Notes: generated by a model not told the origin, from the sequence alone. A stretch of 47,258 bases of DNA from Sulfurimonas sp. (GCA_027063745.1 JAMORG010000025.1:1-47258); one strand, 5' to 3'. Shown: positions 17,207-25,843, numbered from the stretch's first letter. Made by a program: numbers and translations.

Positions 17207-18268
17207 CTACTTTAGAATATTTTTTTCTTTTGATTTGGATTGTAAGTTATCTCCAGTATCTAAAAGGATTGCAAGCCATTTTGTATTTGCATTGGCATTA
17301 AATATTATCTTTGCCATAATGGTAAGTGGAATTGAGAGCAACATTCCAACCATACCAAGTAACCATCCCCAAAAAATCAAAGATAAAAAAACCACCAAGG
17401 TTGAGAGACCTAAACCTCTGCCCATGATTTTTGGTTCTAAAATAGAACCTATAACAATATTGACAAAAAAATAAAGCAAAGAGACTAAAAATGCACTAAA
17501 AGCTCCAAGCTGTACCAGTGTAATAAGTACCGCCGGAATAGCTGCAAGAATGGAGCCGATATTTGGTATAAAGTTAAGTAAAAAAGCCAATACTCCCCAT
17601 AAGAATGCATAGTCCGTTCCTATTAAGCTCAGACCCAACCAAATAATAAAACCTGTAAAAAGGGATATAAGTGCTTTGATGACCATATAACTTTTAATCT
17701 GAGAAAAAATCTCATTGATATGCTGCATGGTTTTTTTATGACCATCCATGTAGAGTATCTTTTTTACAAAGTGTTGAGATTCCAAAAGCATAAAAGTCAC
17801 CGTTAAAATAACTACAAAACCATTTGTAAAAAGTGCTCCCAAACTTTCAATCAAAGAAGTTACAAAATGCATTAATTGTTTTGTATTTAAGATATTTGCT
17901 ATCTCACTTACTGGAATTTCTATACCAAAATTTTCTGCTGCGTGAGAGATATCACTATAATAACTTGTAAGCTTTTGAGCATAATTATCAATATTTTGAC
18001 TAAATTCATGTACAGAAGTACCAATAAGTTTTGCCATCATTACCAATACTATCAAAAAAGCAGATATTACAAGGAATATGGCAATAATTTGAGGGACTCT
18101 TTTAGCTACTAAAAATCCATATGCAGGAGAGAGGATAATCGCTATAAATAAAGAAAGCAAAAACGGTACAAGAATAGGGGTTATAAACTTTACACCGGCA
18201 AAAACTACAACTATTGCAGCCACCACGATGATATAGTAACCAACAAAACTCTCTTGTGTTTTTTGCAT
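17207..18268 (-). CDS. AI-2E family (PerM-like) transporter
   Basis: A 353-residue inner-membrane protein of the AI-2 exporter-like family, which includes TqsA and sodium/proton exchangers; the substrate cannot be inferred. It has two N-terminal helices (residues 8-50), a central extramembrane region, then the conserved C-terminal core with NFIPNIGSILAAIPAVLI and ILEPKIMGRGLGLSTLVVFLSL-type motifs (positions about 245-310). It starts one base after the stop of the DppC-type permease, so the two are probably co-transcribed. Confidence 0.88.
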   Translation of the reverse strand: MQKTQESFVGYYIIVVAAIVVVFAGVKFITPILVPFLLSLFIAIILSPAYGFLVAKRVPQIIAIFLVISAFLIVLVMMAKLIGTSVHEFSQNIDNYAQKLTSYYSDISHAAENFGIEIPVSEIANILNTKQLMHFVTSLIESLGALFTNGFVVILTVTFMLLESQHFVKKILYMDGHKKTMQHINEIFSQIKSYMVIKALISLFTGFIIWLGLSLIGTDYAFLWGVLAFLLNFIPNIGSILAAIPAVLITLVQLGAFSAFLVSLLYFFVNIVIGSILEPKIMGRGLGLSTLVVFLSLIFWGWLLGMVGMLLSIPLTIMAKIIFNANANTKWLAILLDTGDNLQSKSKEKNILK

Positions 18269-18269
18269 C

Positions 18270-19085
18270 TTATGCCTTTATCTCTTTTTTATTGGTGAGT
18301 GTTTGGAGATAGTTTGAGATATTTATCAGTGAAAATGTTACAAGAAAAATCATCAAGCCCGGGAAAAAACTCACCCACCATGCAATCTCTATAACATCTT
18401 TTCCACCACTTAAAATCGTACCCCAACTCATCTGCGGTGCAACGATACCAAGCCCTAAAAAACTAAGCCCTGATTCGGCAAGTATAGCACCCCCTACTCC
18501 AAAAGTAAAGCTTACAAAGAAGATAGGTGCTAGTATTGGTGCATAATATTTTAGAAGTATTTTGCTTTTTTTTACTTTTGCTATATCTAAGATCTTTATA
18601 TAGGGCTGTGAGCCTATTTTAAAACTCTCAGAACGGATAAGTCTTGCTGTCGTCATCCATCCCGTAATGGAAATAACCACAATAAGTACCCATACCGATG
18701 CATTTACATAAGAGACAAGTGCCAAAAGTAAAAAAAAGGTAGGAAAGGTCAAAAAAAGATCTACTAAAACAACAAATGCTTTATCAATCTTTCCTCGAAA
18801 ATATCCAGCAACAGAACCTAGAATAAGTCCGATAAAAGATGCGACAAGTGCACTCCCTACCCCGATAGAAAGTGAAACCTTACCACCTTCTATAAGACGA
18901 GCTAAAATATCTCGTCCCAATCTGTCTGTACCAAAAGGATGCAAAAAAGAGGGCTCCAGCAAAATAGCATGAGGATCTAAGATATAGGGATCTTGCGTAT
19001 ATACAAAACCTCCAAAAAAGGAGAAGATAAAGAGAAAAAGAAGTAAAAAAATACTAAATTTCGGCACTTTACTGTTTGATTCCAA
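18270..19085 (-). CDS. DppC-type ABC transporter permease, orphan
   Basis: A 271-residue permease of the oligopeptide/dipeptide/nickel class (DppC, OppC). An N-terminal helix is followed by the periplasmic HPFGTDRLGRDILARL signature, then five membrane segments with the cytoplasmic ATPase-coupling EAA-like loop (about residues 180-200) and FLGLGIVAPQMSWG. No partner DppB, binding protein or ATPase is nearby, so its transporter is completed elsewhere. The TTG start at 19085 overlaps the end of flgK by 17 bp; a GTG at 19067 is an alternative. Neither has a strong ribosome binding site. Confidence 0.85.
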   Translation of the reverse strand: MESNSKVPKFSIFLLLFLFIFSFFGGFVYTQDPYILDPHAILLEPSFLHPFGTDRLGRDILARLIEGGKVSLSIGVGSALVASFIGLILGSVAGYFRGKIDKAFVVLVDLFLTFPTFFLLLALVSYVNASVWVLIVVISITGWMTTARLIRSESFKIGSQPYIKILDIAKVKKSKILLKYYAPILAPIFFVSFTFGVGGAILAESGLSFLGLGIVAPQMSWGTILSGGKDVIEIAWWVSFFPGLMIFLVTFSLINISNYLQTLTNKKEIKA

Positions 19086-20943
19086 GAAGTGTTTGCATCA
19101 TCTGATCAATAGTTGTAATGACTTTTGCAGCTGCACCATACGAAGTCTGATATTTTATAAGATTTGTCATCTCTTCATCTATACTTACTTTAGAGACAGA
19201 ATTATATTCCATCTCTGTTGCATTAAACTGAGCCGTTACCGTGTCATTTCGTGTAATAGCTGAATTTGTAGCAATCCCGACATAGGTTGCCGTAATATCA
19301 AACATTCCATAAATAGTAGTATCATATACTTCACTGTCAACTTGAAACTTATAAGATTCAAACTGTTGTTGAACCATATCAAGTGCCAAACGACTATCAC
19401 CTGCTGTTGAAGAGTATCCGGCACTTATCTTTGTAGGATTATCCTCAAACTTATTGTTTAAAGATATATCACGAGCATTATGCCCATCTAAATAACGTCC
19501 AAGCCCTAAAGCCCCTGCAAAGTTACTGCCAGATGAGAAGTTGTCATTTTCCAGTTTGTCCGCTATTGCAAATGTATAACCCTTTGATTCGGCATCAGGA
19601 TTTACCATTAACTCTAATCGTAAATCACCATTTGCTGCCGTTTGAAAGTTAAAAAGCAAATAATCATCGATATCATTGTTTGCATTTGAATCATTGTTAT
19701 CATCAATATTCGCTTGAAGTTGGCTCTCTATAGAGTTACTGCTTCCTTTCATGGTCGTAGCATAGTCTATCGTCATTTCTCTTCTTGCAACTTCATTTCC
19801 GTCAATATCATATACAATAAGATCAAATGCACCCGTATTTATGTTTAAGTTCGAATTGACTAAAGGAGTGTCTTTATTGATAGTCACTAGGTTTGAGTCC
19901 ATCTTTGTTGTAGCATTTTGTGCATACAGATTATTTGTTGCCTCTATTAAGCCTTTTGCAAAAGCATCAAGATCTGTTACTGTTTTTTGCAGTATTCCAT
20001 CCACTGGCATACCACTTGTTGTATCAATAGCTCCACCACGAAGAGCAAAAATAGCACCCACACGACCACTTCGTATATCCTCTTCAATAGGAATCAACAC
20101 CCCATCTTGACGTTCATAGCTTACACTGTAAAAGCCATATTCATTATTATCATTTGTTACTTTAAGAGGATGATAGCTACTTCCATCAACTATATTAAAA
20201 CCATTGACGCTCAGAGTGTAACTTCCACTACGCGTGTTGGAATTGGAATCTATTTGAATATTTGATTCAAGTTGCCCTTGTTTTACCTTTGCACCTATAA
20301 GCCGTGATAAACTACGCTCTATAACATTTCTTTTATCACGTAGATCATTTGCAGTATATCCTTCACTTGACTCTGCGACTTCGATGGATATATTTAAATC
20401 TGCCAGCTGTTTTGCAAGAGAGTTTACTTCATCAATATTTACTTTTAGTTGTTCATTAAGCTGCATTTGTAAACCCAGAGCCTGCTCTTGTGTCTGAGCG
20501 ATATGCTTTGTCAAAGTCTCTGTCTGCTTTGCCAAAGCAACTTTTATAGCATCATTATCAGGGTTGTCTGCAAGCGTTTGCCACATATTGTAGTACTCGG
20601 CAAGGTCTGCTTTTATTCCAACACCATCAATCTCGGGAAAGTAGGTAGAGAGCTCTTCAAGTGTCTGCTTTTCAAAATCACTGTACTCTTTATCACCAGA
20701 TATCGTGCTGTATCTGTCAAATACAAAATTATCAAAAATTCTTTGAATATCTTGTATCTCTACACCGTTTCCCACTTGTCCTGGCATTGTTTGGAGTGGT
20801 GTTGTAGCTGCACTTACAACACGCTGACGAGTGTAGCCCTCACTCTCGGCATTTGCAATATTATGTCCCGTCGTATCTATACCAACTTGCGCTGCACTTA
20901 AACCAGAGTATCCAATTCCAAGTGTATTAAAGATAGATCCCAT
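19069..20943 (-). CDS. flgK: flagellar hook-associated protein 1
   Basis: Joins the hook to the filament through the hook-associated junction. The 624-residue protein has the N-terminal rod/hook signature (GYSGLSAAQVGIDTTGHNIAN-type heptads, residues about 11-31) and the matching C-terminal coiled-coil segment (EEMTNLIKYQTSYGAAAKVITTIDQMMQTLL-like, last 35 residues). The middle is variable, as usual. AAGGG lies 7 bases before the ATG. It follows its putative chaperone flgN after 2 bp and is the last flagellar gene of the run. Confidence 0.93.
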   Translation of the reverse strand: MGSIFNTLGIGYSGLSAAQVGIDTTGHNIANAESEGYTRQRVVSAATTPLQTMPGQVGNGVEIQDIQRIFDNFVFDRYSTISGDKEYSDFEKQTLEELSTYFPEIDGVGIKADLAEYYNMWQTLADNPDNDAIKVALAKQTETLTKHIAQTQEQALGLQMQLNEQLKVNIDEVNSLAKQLADLNISIEVAESSEGYTANDLRDKRNVIERSLSRLIGAKVKQGQLESNIQIDSNSNTRSGSYTLSVNGFNIVDGSSYHPLKVTNDNNEYGFYSVSYERQDGVLIPIEEDIRSGRVGAIFALRGGAIDTTSGMPVDGILQKTVTDLDAFAKGLIEATNNLYAQNATTKMDSNLVTINKDTPLVNSNLNINTGAFDLIVYDIDGNEVARREMTIDYATTMKGSSNSIESQLQANIDDNNDSNANNDIDDYLLFNFQTAANGDLRLELMVNPDAESKGYTFAIADKLENDNFSSGSNFAGALGLGRYLDGHNARDISLNNKFEDNPTKISAGYSSTAGDSRLALDMVQQQFESYKFQVDSEVYDTTIYGMFDITATYVGIATNSAITRNDTVTAQFNATEMEYNSVSKVSIDEEMTNLIKYQTSYGAAAKVITTIDQMMQTLLGIKQ

Positions 20944-20945
20944 GA

Positions 20946-21374
20946 TTATGCCCTTACTTCAAGAATTGCAGCTTCTTTTGATGCTACTTTTTTATACCCT
21001 TGCATCTCTGTAGGAACAAGTCTTTCTAAAAAATCATTATATAAATTACTTACTATCAAAACGAATTTCGCATATTTTTTATTGATATCTTTTAAATTAT
21101 TTAACTCTGTTTTTAGTTCATCCAAAAGAGTATGTTGTTCTTGCGTGAGCAGATTTGGAAGGTCTGTGTTGGGATTTTGTTGTATAAGAAGAGCAATTTC
21201 ATGGTCAATCATTGCTTTTTTTGCTTCAAAACTTTTTAGCTTTTCCTCTTTTAGCGACAATCGTTCAAACTGGGGGTCGTGCTTTGCTGTTTTTATATCT
21301 TCAATATCTGCTGCTGTTATCGCAATTAAATCTCGTAAATCTTCTAAAGCACCTTGTAAATGATGAGAAAGCAT
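20946..21374 (-). CDS. FlgN-like flagellar export chaperone
   Basis: A 142-residue helical protein rich in Lys, Glu and Leu, with three long predicted helices and coiled-coil character (residues 5-60 and 80-115). Size, composition and position between flgM and flgK match FlgN, the cytoplasmic chaperone that keeps FlgK and FlgL export-competent. Sequence conservation in this family is weak, so the assignment rests mainly on context. The stop lies 2 bp before the flgK start. Confidence 0.65.
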   Translation of the reverse strand: MLSHHLQGALEDLRDLIAITAADIEDIKTAKHDPQFERLSLKEEKLKSFEAKKAMIDHEIALLIQQNPNTDLPNLLTQEQHTLLDELKTELNNLKDINKKYAKFVLIVSNLYNDFLERLVPTEMQGYKKVASKEAAILEVRA

Positions 21375-21397
21375 CTCACACCCCCGTTATTTTATTT

Positions 21398-21607
21398 CTA
21401 AAGTAACTCGTCCGCCATTTTTGTTGCTAATGCCGTCAAGTCCACTTTGTACTCGCCAGAGTCTATAGACTCTTTGAGTCTCTCTATCTTGGTTTGACCG
21501 CTCTCTTTTGAGCTAGTCACCTTTGCGTTTTGTTTTAGTTCTTTGTTCTCATTTGCTACCGTGTTATAAGCACGTCCTGCGACTGAACCATTTAGTGATG
21601 AAATCAT
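21398..21607 (-). CDS. flgM: anti-sigma-28 factor FlgM
   Basis: Holds sigma-28 (FliA) inactive until the hook is complete. The 69-residue protein has a disordered N-terminal half (NTVANENKELKQNAKV) and the conserved C-terminal binding region (KIERLKESIDSGEYKVD, then ALATKMADELL). AAAGGAAAGATT precedes the ATG. It lies 75 bp after the FlgJ-like gene, more than the other spacings in the run, and a sigma-28-like -10 sits in that gap, so it may have its own autogenous promoter as well as read-through from flgI. Confidence 0.85.
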   Translation of the reverse strand: MISSLNGSVAGRAYNTVANENKELKQNAKVTSSKESGQTKIERLKESIDSGEYKVDLTALATKMADELL

Positions 21608-21649
21608 AATCTTTCCTTTAAAGCATACTCATAGTTTTTCTATACTTCT

Positions 21650-21657
21650 ATATCGAC
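21650..21657 (-). promoter_or_regulatory. sigma-28-like -10 element upstream of flgM
   Basis: GTCGATAT on the minus strand, about 43 bases before the flgM ATG, closely resembles the FliA -10 (CGATWT core). An AAAGTTT -35-like element lies upstream, but the spacer is 16 instead of about 11 bases, so the promoter call is tentative. Confidence 0.4.
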
Positions 21658-21682
21658 AAATTTATGATTTCCTAAACTTTTT

Positions 21683-21991
21683 TTAAGAACTTTTTTGACT
21701 TAAATAATCATAAAGCATCTGCGAAAATCCAAAGCTTCCCGCACTTGCTTTTGCAAGTTCTTCTCTGTACATAGATTTATAAATCTTATCCCCTGGGTCA
21801 TTTTGATCTGAGAAAAGATTTTTTTCATCTTTCATGGCGTTATCAAGAAGCATTTTTACAATAATAGACTCAAAAGCATCTGTCTGCTCACGCAGCGCTT
21901 CATTCTCTGCTTTTTCATCTATTTTTGGTATATCTCTGTTTTGTGAAATCAGTTGTGATTGAGCATTGAGTGCATTTATTCCATAGTTCAT
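21683..21991 (-). CDS. flgJ: rod-binding protein, FlgJ N-terminal domain
   Basis: A 102-residue protein matching only the N-terminal rod-cap domain of FlgJ, with no C-terminal peptidoglycan hydrolase domain, as is usual in this phylum. Visible features are EALREQTDAFESIIVKMLL-type helix at 31-50, ENAMKDE-like acidic stretch, and the YKSMYREELAKA segment around residue 72. It should cap the growing flagellar rod in the periplasm. Its ATG overlaps the flgI stop by one base (TAATG). Confidence 0.85.
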   Translation of the reverse strand: MNYGINALNAQSQLISQNRDIPKIDEKAENEALREQTDAFESIIVKMLLDNAMKDEKNLFSDQNDPGDKIYKSMYREELAKASAGSFGFSQMLYDYLSQKSS

Positions 21992-23037
21992 TATATTACC
22001 TTTAACTCTGCAGAGATACTTCCAGCACTCTTCATAGCTTCCAAAATAGAGATAATCTCTTTTGGAGTAGCCCCTAGTTTTTGAAGTGAACGCACAAGGT
22101 TTGCAACCGTTGTTGTTCCCTTTTTTGTATATACTTCATTCTCATTTAAACCGATAACAAGATTTTTATCTACTTCCATAGAACCTTCCGGTTTTGAGAT
22201 ATTATCCTGTTCAACTATCTTTATCGTGATATCCCCCTGCGTGAGGATAACAGGACGCAGTTCTATATCTACACCAGCAACGATAGTTCCAGTTTTTTCA
22301 TTGATGATGATTCTGTTTTTTGGTTTATAGTCCATATCTATGTTTTGAACCTCAGCCAAAAACTCAATCATAGATCGGTTTTTTGGGCGTTTGAGACGAA
22401 TACTGCGTGAGTCAAGTGCTACGGCCACCTGTGTATTATAAAAAGCATTGATCGCTTTTTGAATAGCAACAGCATTAGAAAATCCAGCCTCTTTGAGTGA
22501 AAGTGTCGCATACTCTTTGTGAAACAGATCTATATTTATCTCACGTTCGATAAAACCGCCATTATAGACGATACCTGTTGTCGGATGCGACTCAGCACCG
22601 GCACCTCGGACATTACGCCCACCGATGCTTACCGGTCCCTGTGCAAGTGCATAGATCTTACCATCAACCCCTTTTAGCGGTGTCATAAGCAGTGTTCCAC
22701 CCTCTAAACTCTTTGCATCACCGATTGAAGATACGGTAACATCAAACTTGTCCCCCTGACGGGCAAATGGTTTCATCGTAGCAGTAACAACAACCGCTGC
22801 AACATTTTTAGACTTGATATCGATTGGATTCATATCGATGTTCATCGCTTTGAGCATATTTGAAATTGACTGGAGTGTAAATTTTGAAGTAGTACCATCT
22901 CCGGTCTTTTTCAGACCGATTACAAGAGAGTAGCCGATAATCTGATTCTCACGCACACCGACAATGTTTGAGACATCATTTATCTTTGTTGCGTGAAGAG
23001 AGAAAACAAAAAGAAAAAAAGTAAGTAGTATTCTCAT
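21991..23037 (-). CDS. flgI: flagellar P-ring protein
   Basis: Forms the periplasmic P ring around the flagellar rod. The 348-residue protein has a cleavable signal peptide (LTFFLFVFSLHA, residues 4-16), then DVSNIVGVRENQIIGYSLVIGL, the GGRNVRGAGAE region and a conserved C-terminal end with NLVRSLQKLGATPKEIISIL. Length is normal for the family. It heads the flgI-flgJ-flgM-flgN-like-flgK run and is preceded by a sigma-54-type promoter that lies across the rsmD stop codon. Several dispersed TGCGTGAG motifs fall in this gene in different frames. Confidence 0.95.
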   Translation of the reverse strand: MRILLTFFLFVFSLHATKINDVSNIVGVRENQIIGYSLVIGLKKTGDGTTSKFTLQSISNMLKAMNIDMNPIDIKSKNVAAVVVTATMKPFARQGDKFDVTVSSIGDAKSLEGGTLLMTPLKGVDGKIYALAQGPVSIGGRNVRGAGAESHPTTGIVYNGGFIEREINIDLFHKEYATLSLKEAGFSNAVAIQKAINAFYNTQVAVALDSRSIRLKRPKNRSMIEFLAEVQNIDMDYKPKNRIIINEKTGTIVAGVDIELRPVILTQGDITIKIVEQDNISKPEGSMEVDKNLVIGLNENEVYTKKGTTTVANLVRSLQKLGATPKEIISILEAMKSAGSISAELKVI

Positions 23038-23071
23038 TAAGCCTCATCCTTGTTTTATATACAAGGATTAA

Positions 23072-23088
23072 AGCAACTCCTATTCCAT
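23072..23088 (-). promoter_or_regulatory. sigma-54-type promoter of the flgI operon
   Basis: On the minus strand TGGAAT-AGGAG-TTGCT gives GG-N10-GC (GG at 23086-23085, GC at 23074-23073), close to the TGGCAC-N5-TTGC consensus, with the downstream TTGC exact. It lies 36-50 bases before the flgI ATG. Middle flagellar genes of this phylum are known to use sigma-54 with FlgR. Confidence 0.65.
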
Positions 23089-23679
23089 CTCTGATTTTTG
23101 ATAATAAGAGAGTGTCGTTTTTCCAAATTTTTTGGATTTTTTGAGATGATAAGGCCCAAGCTCTGTAGGAAGTTCTAGCCCACTCATATGCTCCACTATA
23201 ACCATATTAACATTCTCTGGTGGTAGGTTTTTAATAAGTTCCATTGTTTTATCATAAATATCTTCCATCCCCTCACGGATGCTAAAAGGCGGGTCAATGT
23301 AGATATAAGCAGACTCTTTTGCTTTTTTAAGACGAGTCATCACTTGGCCAATATTTGTAAAACTGTCTCCTGCAAAGACCTCGCAGGCTGATGGGTCAGT
23401 CTGTGCTATGTTTTTTTGCAATACACGCAGAGCATCTCTGTCTTTTTCCATAAAATAGATCTTCTTTGCTCCACGACTGAGTGCCTCAAGACCGATAGAT
23501 CCCGAACCGGAAAAGACCTCAACAAAGTTTGCATCGACTATGTCAAACTGCAAGGTATTGAAAAACGACTCTAAAACAATCGCTTTTGAACTTCGTGTCG
23601 TTGTTTTTGAAGGAAGCTCCAAACTTTTACCCTTATATTTACCAGCAACTATCTTTTTTGTTAGTTTATTACTTTTCAT
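23080..23679 (-). CDS. rsmD: 16S rRNA (guanine966-N2)-methyltransferase
   Basis: Methylates G966 of 16S rRNA using S-adenosylmethionine. The 199-residue protein has the start motif GKYKGKSLELP, the SAM-binding EVFSGSGSIGLEALSRG, and the catalytic IDPPF near residue 125. It is the last of five overlapping genes: its start overlaps the preceding 130-residue unknown by 11 bp. Its 3' end lies under the flgI promoter, so the two units are tightly abutted but probably transcribed by different sigma factors. Confidence 0.93.
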   Translation of the reverse strand: MKSNKLTKKIVAGKYKGKSLELPSKTTTRSSKAIVLESFFNTLQFDIVDANFVEVFSGSGSIGLEALSRGAKKIYFMEKDRDALRVLQKNIAQTDPSACEVFAGDSFTNIGQVMTRLKKAKESAYIYIDPPFSIREGMEDIYDKTMELIKNLPPENVNMVIVEHMSGLELPTELGPYHLKKSKKFGKTTLSYYQKSEME

Positions 23680-24061
23680 AAAATGCTTTCACCGCTCTTA
23701 AAATATTCTCTTTATACTCTTGCGTGAGCGCATCAATACGCTTTTCTAAGATTGAAAAGTCCATACCCTCATCTTCAAGGTACTCCTGTTTGAGTATCTC
23801 TTTTTCATTCTCACGACTCTCTTGTTTGTAAAGCTCCCTATAACGACGCTCCAGTGCCAAGATAAGCTGTGATTTTGAAAATGGTTTTACAAGGTCTGCT
23901 TCAGGTGTACTTCCTATATAAAAACAGCGTTTATCATCACCTATACAAGCTTCATCTCGAATCACCAGATCACTTTTTTTTGAACTACTGATATAGTTTT
24001 TTAAAAAAACTTCCAATGATTTTTGTAACAGGGGTGACTGACACGCAACAGCAACTTTCAT
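23669..24061 (-). CDS. unknown protein with a degenerate receiver-like N-terminus
   Basis: A 130-residue protein I cannot assign. Residues 1-75 alternate strands and helices as in a response-regulator receiver fold: MKVAVACQS at the first strand, DLVIRDE in the middle, and a KPFSKSQLILALE end (Lys59-Pro60-Phe61) like the conserved Lys-Pro of receivers. The acidic pocket after the first strand and a clear phospho-acceptor Asp are missing, so phosphorylation is unlikely. Residues 75-130 are helical and charged. It sits between an exonuclease and rsmD with overlapping or nearly overlapping ends. Confidence 0.6.
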   Translation of the reverse strand: MKVAVACQSPLLQKSLEVFLKNYISSSKKSDLVIRDEACIGDDKRCFYIGSTPEADLVKPFSKSQLILALERRYRELYKQESRENEKEILKQEYLEDEGMDFSILEKRIDALTQEYKENILRAVKAFYEK

Positions 24062-24065
24062 CTCT

Positions 24066-24782
24066 TTATCCTTCTAAATAATACGTAAGTGAATAGCGTA
24101 AATCGCTATCTAAGTCTTCTAAAGCAAGCAACCACTTCAAATAGGCAAAATCTTCCTGCAGTATCTCTTCAATATAGCGCCCCTGATATTTGCCAAAGGG
24201 GAACTTCTCCAAAAGTACATTTTCAAAACTAAGCCTAGCCATCGTATCAAGATCAATCTCCTGATGCAGATAATCATAAAGCATCTTTATCAAGAGTGCG
24301 TCATGCAGAGCATGATGTGCGATTAAAGCATCTTTGATGCCACAAAGAGCTTTGTATTGATTCTCTTGGCGATAGAGTTTTAGCTCATATCGTAAAAACT
24401 CCAGAGTAAAGATCTCACACTCCTGTATCGTGTGCTTTACAAGCTTTTTTGTATCTATAATTGTACCATTCCAAGACAAACCGCCTGCACTTAAAAAAGC
24501 AAGAACAAAAGAGGCATCATGCACCACCAATGTATTTGTCTCTTTGTTTAGCTCAAAGAGCGTCTTATATACAGAACTCTCACGCAAAGGTTTTGCTTTT
24601 GCAATCATCTCATTTGTTATATTATGCAAAGCTGAAGCTTTTGCGGGAATCTTCTTAGCTTCATTGACAAGAGTATAGTCACTTTTTAAAAACTCATCTT
24701 CTTCAAAACAGAGCAGTCCCAAAGAACAGATTTTATCATCAGACTCAAAACCAGTTGTCTCTATATCTAAAAAGATCAACAT
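24066..24782 (-). CDS. DnaQ-like DEDDh 3'-5' exonuclease with a C-terminal DUF3820-like domain
   Basis: A 238-residue protein. Residues 1 to about 175 are a DEDD exonuclease: FLDIETTGF (Asp6, Glu8), an Asp in VVHDASFVLAF, and HHALHDALL for the last His and Asp. Residues about 195-235, with FPFGKYQGRYIEEI and FAYLKWLL, resemble the small domain (DUF3820) often fused to such exonucleases. Probably acts on DNA or RNA ends; the exact substrate is unknown. It is not the full-length polymerase III epsilon arrangement by context. The start overlaps the upstream membrane gene by 7 bp. Confidence 0.82.
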   Translation of the reverse strand: MLIFLDIETTGFESDDKICSLGLLCFEEDEFLKSDYTLVNEAKKIPAKASALHNITNEMIAKAKPLRESSVYKTLFELNKETNTLVVHDASFVLAFLSAGGLSWNGTIIDTKKLVKHTIQECEIFTLEFLRYELKLYRQENQYKALCGIKDALIAHHALHDALLIKMLYDYLHQEIDLDTMARLSFENVLLEKFPFGKYQGRYIEEILQEDFAYLKWLLALEDLDSDLRYSLTYYLEG

Positions 24783-25324
24783 TTTACAACCTTAACAACC
24801 TTACAGCGAGCACTCAAAAACACAAAAGAAAAATAAGCAGCTACAGCTATGAAGAGATAAAGTGTATAGATGCTAAACCAGTCAAAGAGAGTAACACTAC
24901 TACTCAAAAGATAATTCAGTATAACTGCCAAAACTATCTCGGCTGCAACCAGCCAAATAAGCAGCATAAACCATCTGCGCCAGACTTTTACAAGATCTCC
25001 ATAGCCTATTGTCTCTATAAATGCTGTGTTTGCTTCTTTTTGACACACCTTTAACTTCAATACATACCCACCATAACAACGGTTAAAAAGATACTTGACA
25101 CTTCGAAAAAGTGCTATTAAAAGAGCAATATTTAACGAGACAACAAACCAAAAGTGCCAAATATCATAAAGCGCTGCAAGCACTTCATCATCTAATGTCA
25201 GCATGCCCTGCCGTACATAGATAAAGAGTGTGGCAACTCCACTTATAAACGCAGCAATAAAAAGCGTACACAAAACAACTCGAACAAGCCAGAAGAACCA
25301 AAGAGAAAAATAAAACTTATTCAT
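24776..25324 (-). CDS. unknown integral membrane protein with four predicted segments
   Basis: A protein of 182 residues with hydrophobic segments at about 8-35, 55-80, 120-145 and 150-172, aromatic-rich, with short charged loops. I do not recognise the family. ATG 25324 is preferred: it overlaps the previous stop (ATGAATAA, 8 bp), whereas the longer start at 25345 lies deeper in the upstream gene. It is the second of five overlapping genes ending with rsmD; nothing in the context fixes a role. Confidence 0.65.
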   Translation of the reverse strand: MNKFYFSLWFFWLVRVVLCTLFIAAFISGVATLFIYVRQGMLTLDDEVLAALYDIWHFWFVVSLNIALLIALFRSVKYLFNRCYGGYVLKLKVCQKEANTAFIETIGYGDLVKVWRRWFMLLIWLVAAEIVLAVILNYLLSSSVTLFDWFSIYTLYLFIAVAAYFSFVFLSARCKVVKVVKC

Positions 25325-25748
25325 TTGTATTGGCGAATTTCCCAAGCATTGTGTGGTAATGTTCCAGGTTCATAAAACTCTTTTCAAAACGAAAACGAAT
25401 AACAAACTCAACAACTTGCTCACGCAGTTTTTCATCAACATTCTCAACCCGACCAAAATAGGCAAGTGAGATATTTTTACTCTTGACCTTGGCATCTTTA
25501 TCATAGGATATTGCCAAGATTTGAAGGTATTTCCCCTCTTTTATCTCGCCTAGATTCTCTTCACTGAGTGATACACCCGAGAGATTAATCGCCTTGAATT
25601 TAAAAATATCCGAAAAGTTATGTATCTTTTTATCAATGCCTATTGTCGAAAAAAGTTTTTGTAGTTTTGTAAGGTTCTCTTTACGAGCAAGCTCATATGA
25701 TGATATTTGACTCGTAATCTTTTTTAGTCTCTCTAACGCTGAACTCAT
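25317..25748 (-). CDS. unknown soluble protein
   Basis: A 143-residue protein beginning MSSALERLKKITSQISS, with a helical N-terminal third and a mixed strand/helix remainder ending in HYHTMLGKFANTNE. No signal peptide or membrane segment. Family not recognised. ATG 25748 is chosen because AGGAAG lies 5 bases upstream; longer versions would run through the promoter region shared with murA. It heads the overlapping five-gene unit and diverges from murA over 95 bp. One dispersed CTCACGCA motif falls in its C-terminal half. Confidence 0.65.
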   Translation of the reverse strand: MSSALERLKKITSQISSYELARKENLTKLQKLFSTIGIDKKIHNFSDIFKFKAINLSGVSLSEENLGEIKEGKYLQILAISYDKDAKVKSKNISLAYFGRVENVDEKLREQVVEFVIRFRFEKSFMNLEHYHTMLGKFANTNE

Positions 25749-25803
25749 CTTACTTCCTACTGTCATTGCTTTATTAGTTAATCGAAGTATAGCAAATTTA
25801 AGA

Positions 25804-25809
25804 TATAAT
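25804..25809 (+). promoter_or_regulatory. -10 element of murA
   Basis: TATAAT, 34 bases before the murA ATG, with AAAGAGAATT as ribosome binding site. The upstream -35 is not clear. Confidence 0.45.
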
Positions 25810-25843
25810 ATCATAACAAATTATCTAACAATTAAAGAGAATT

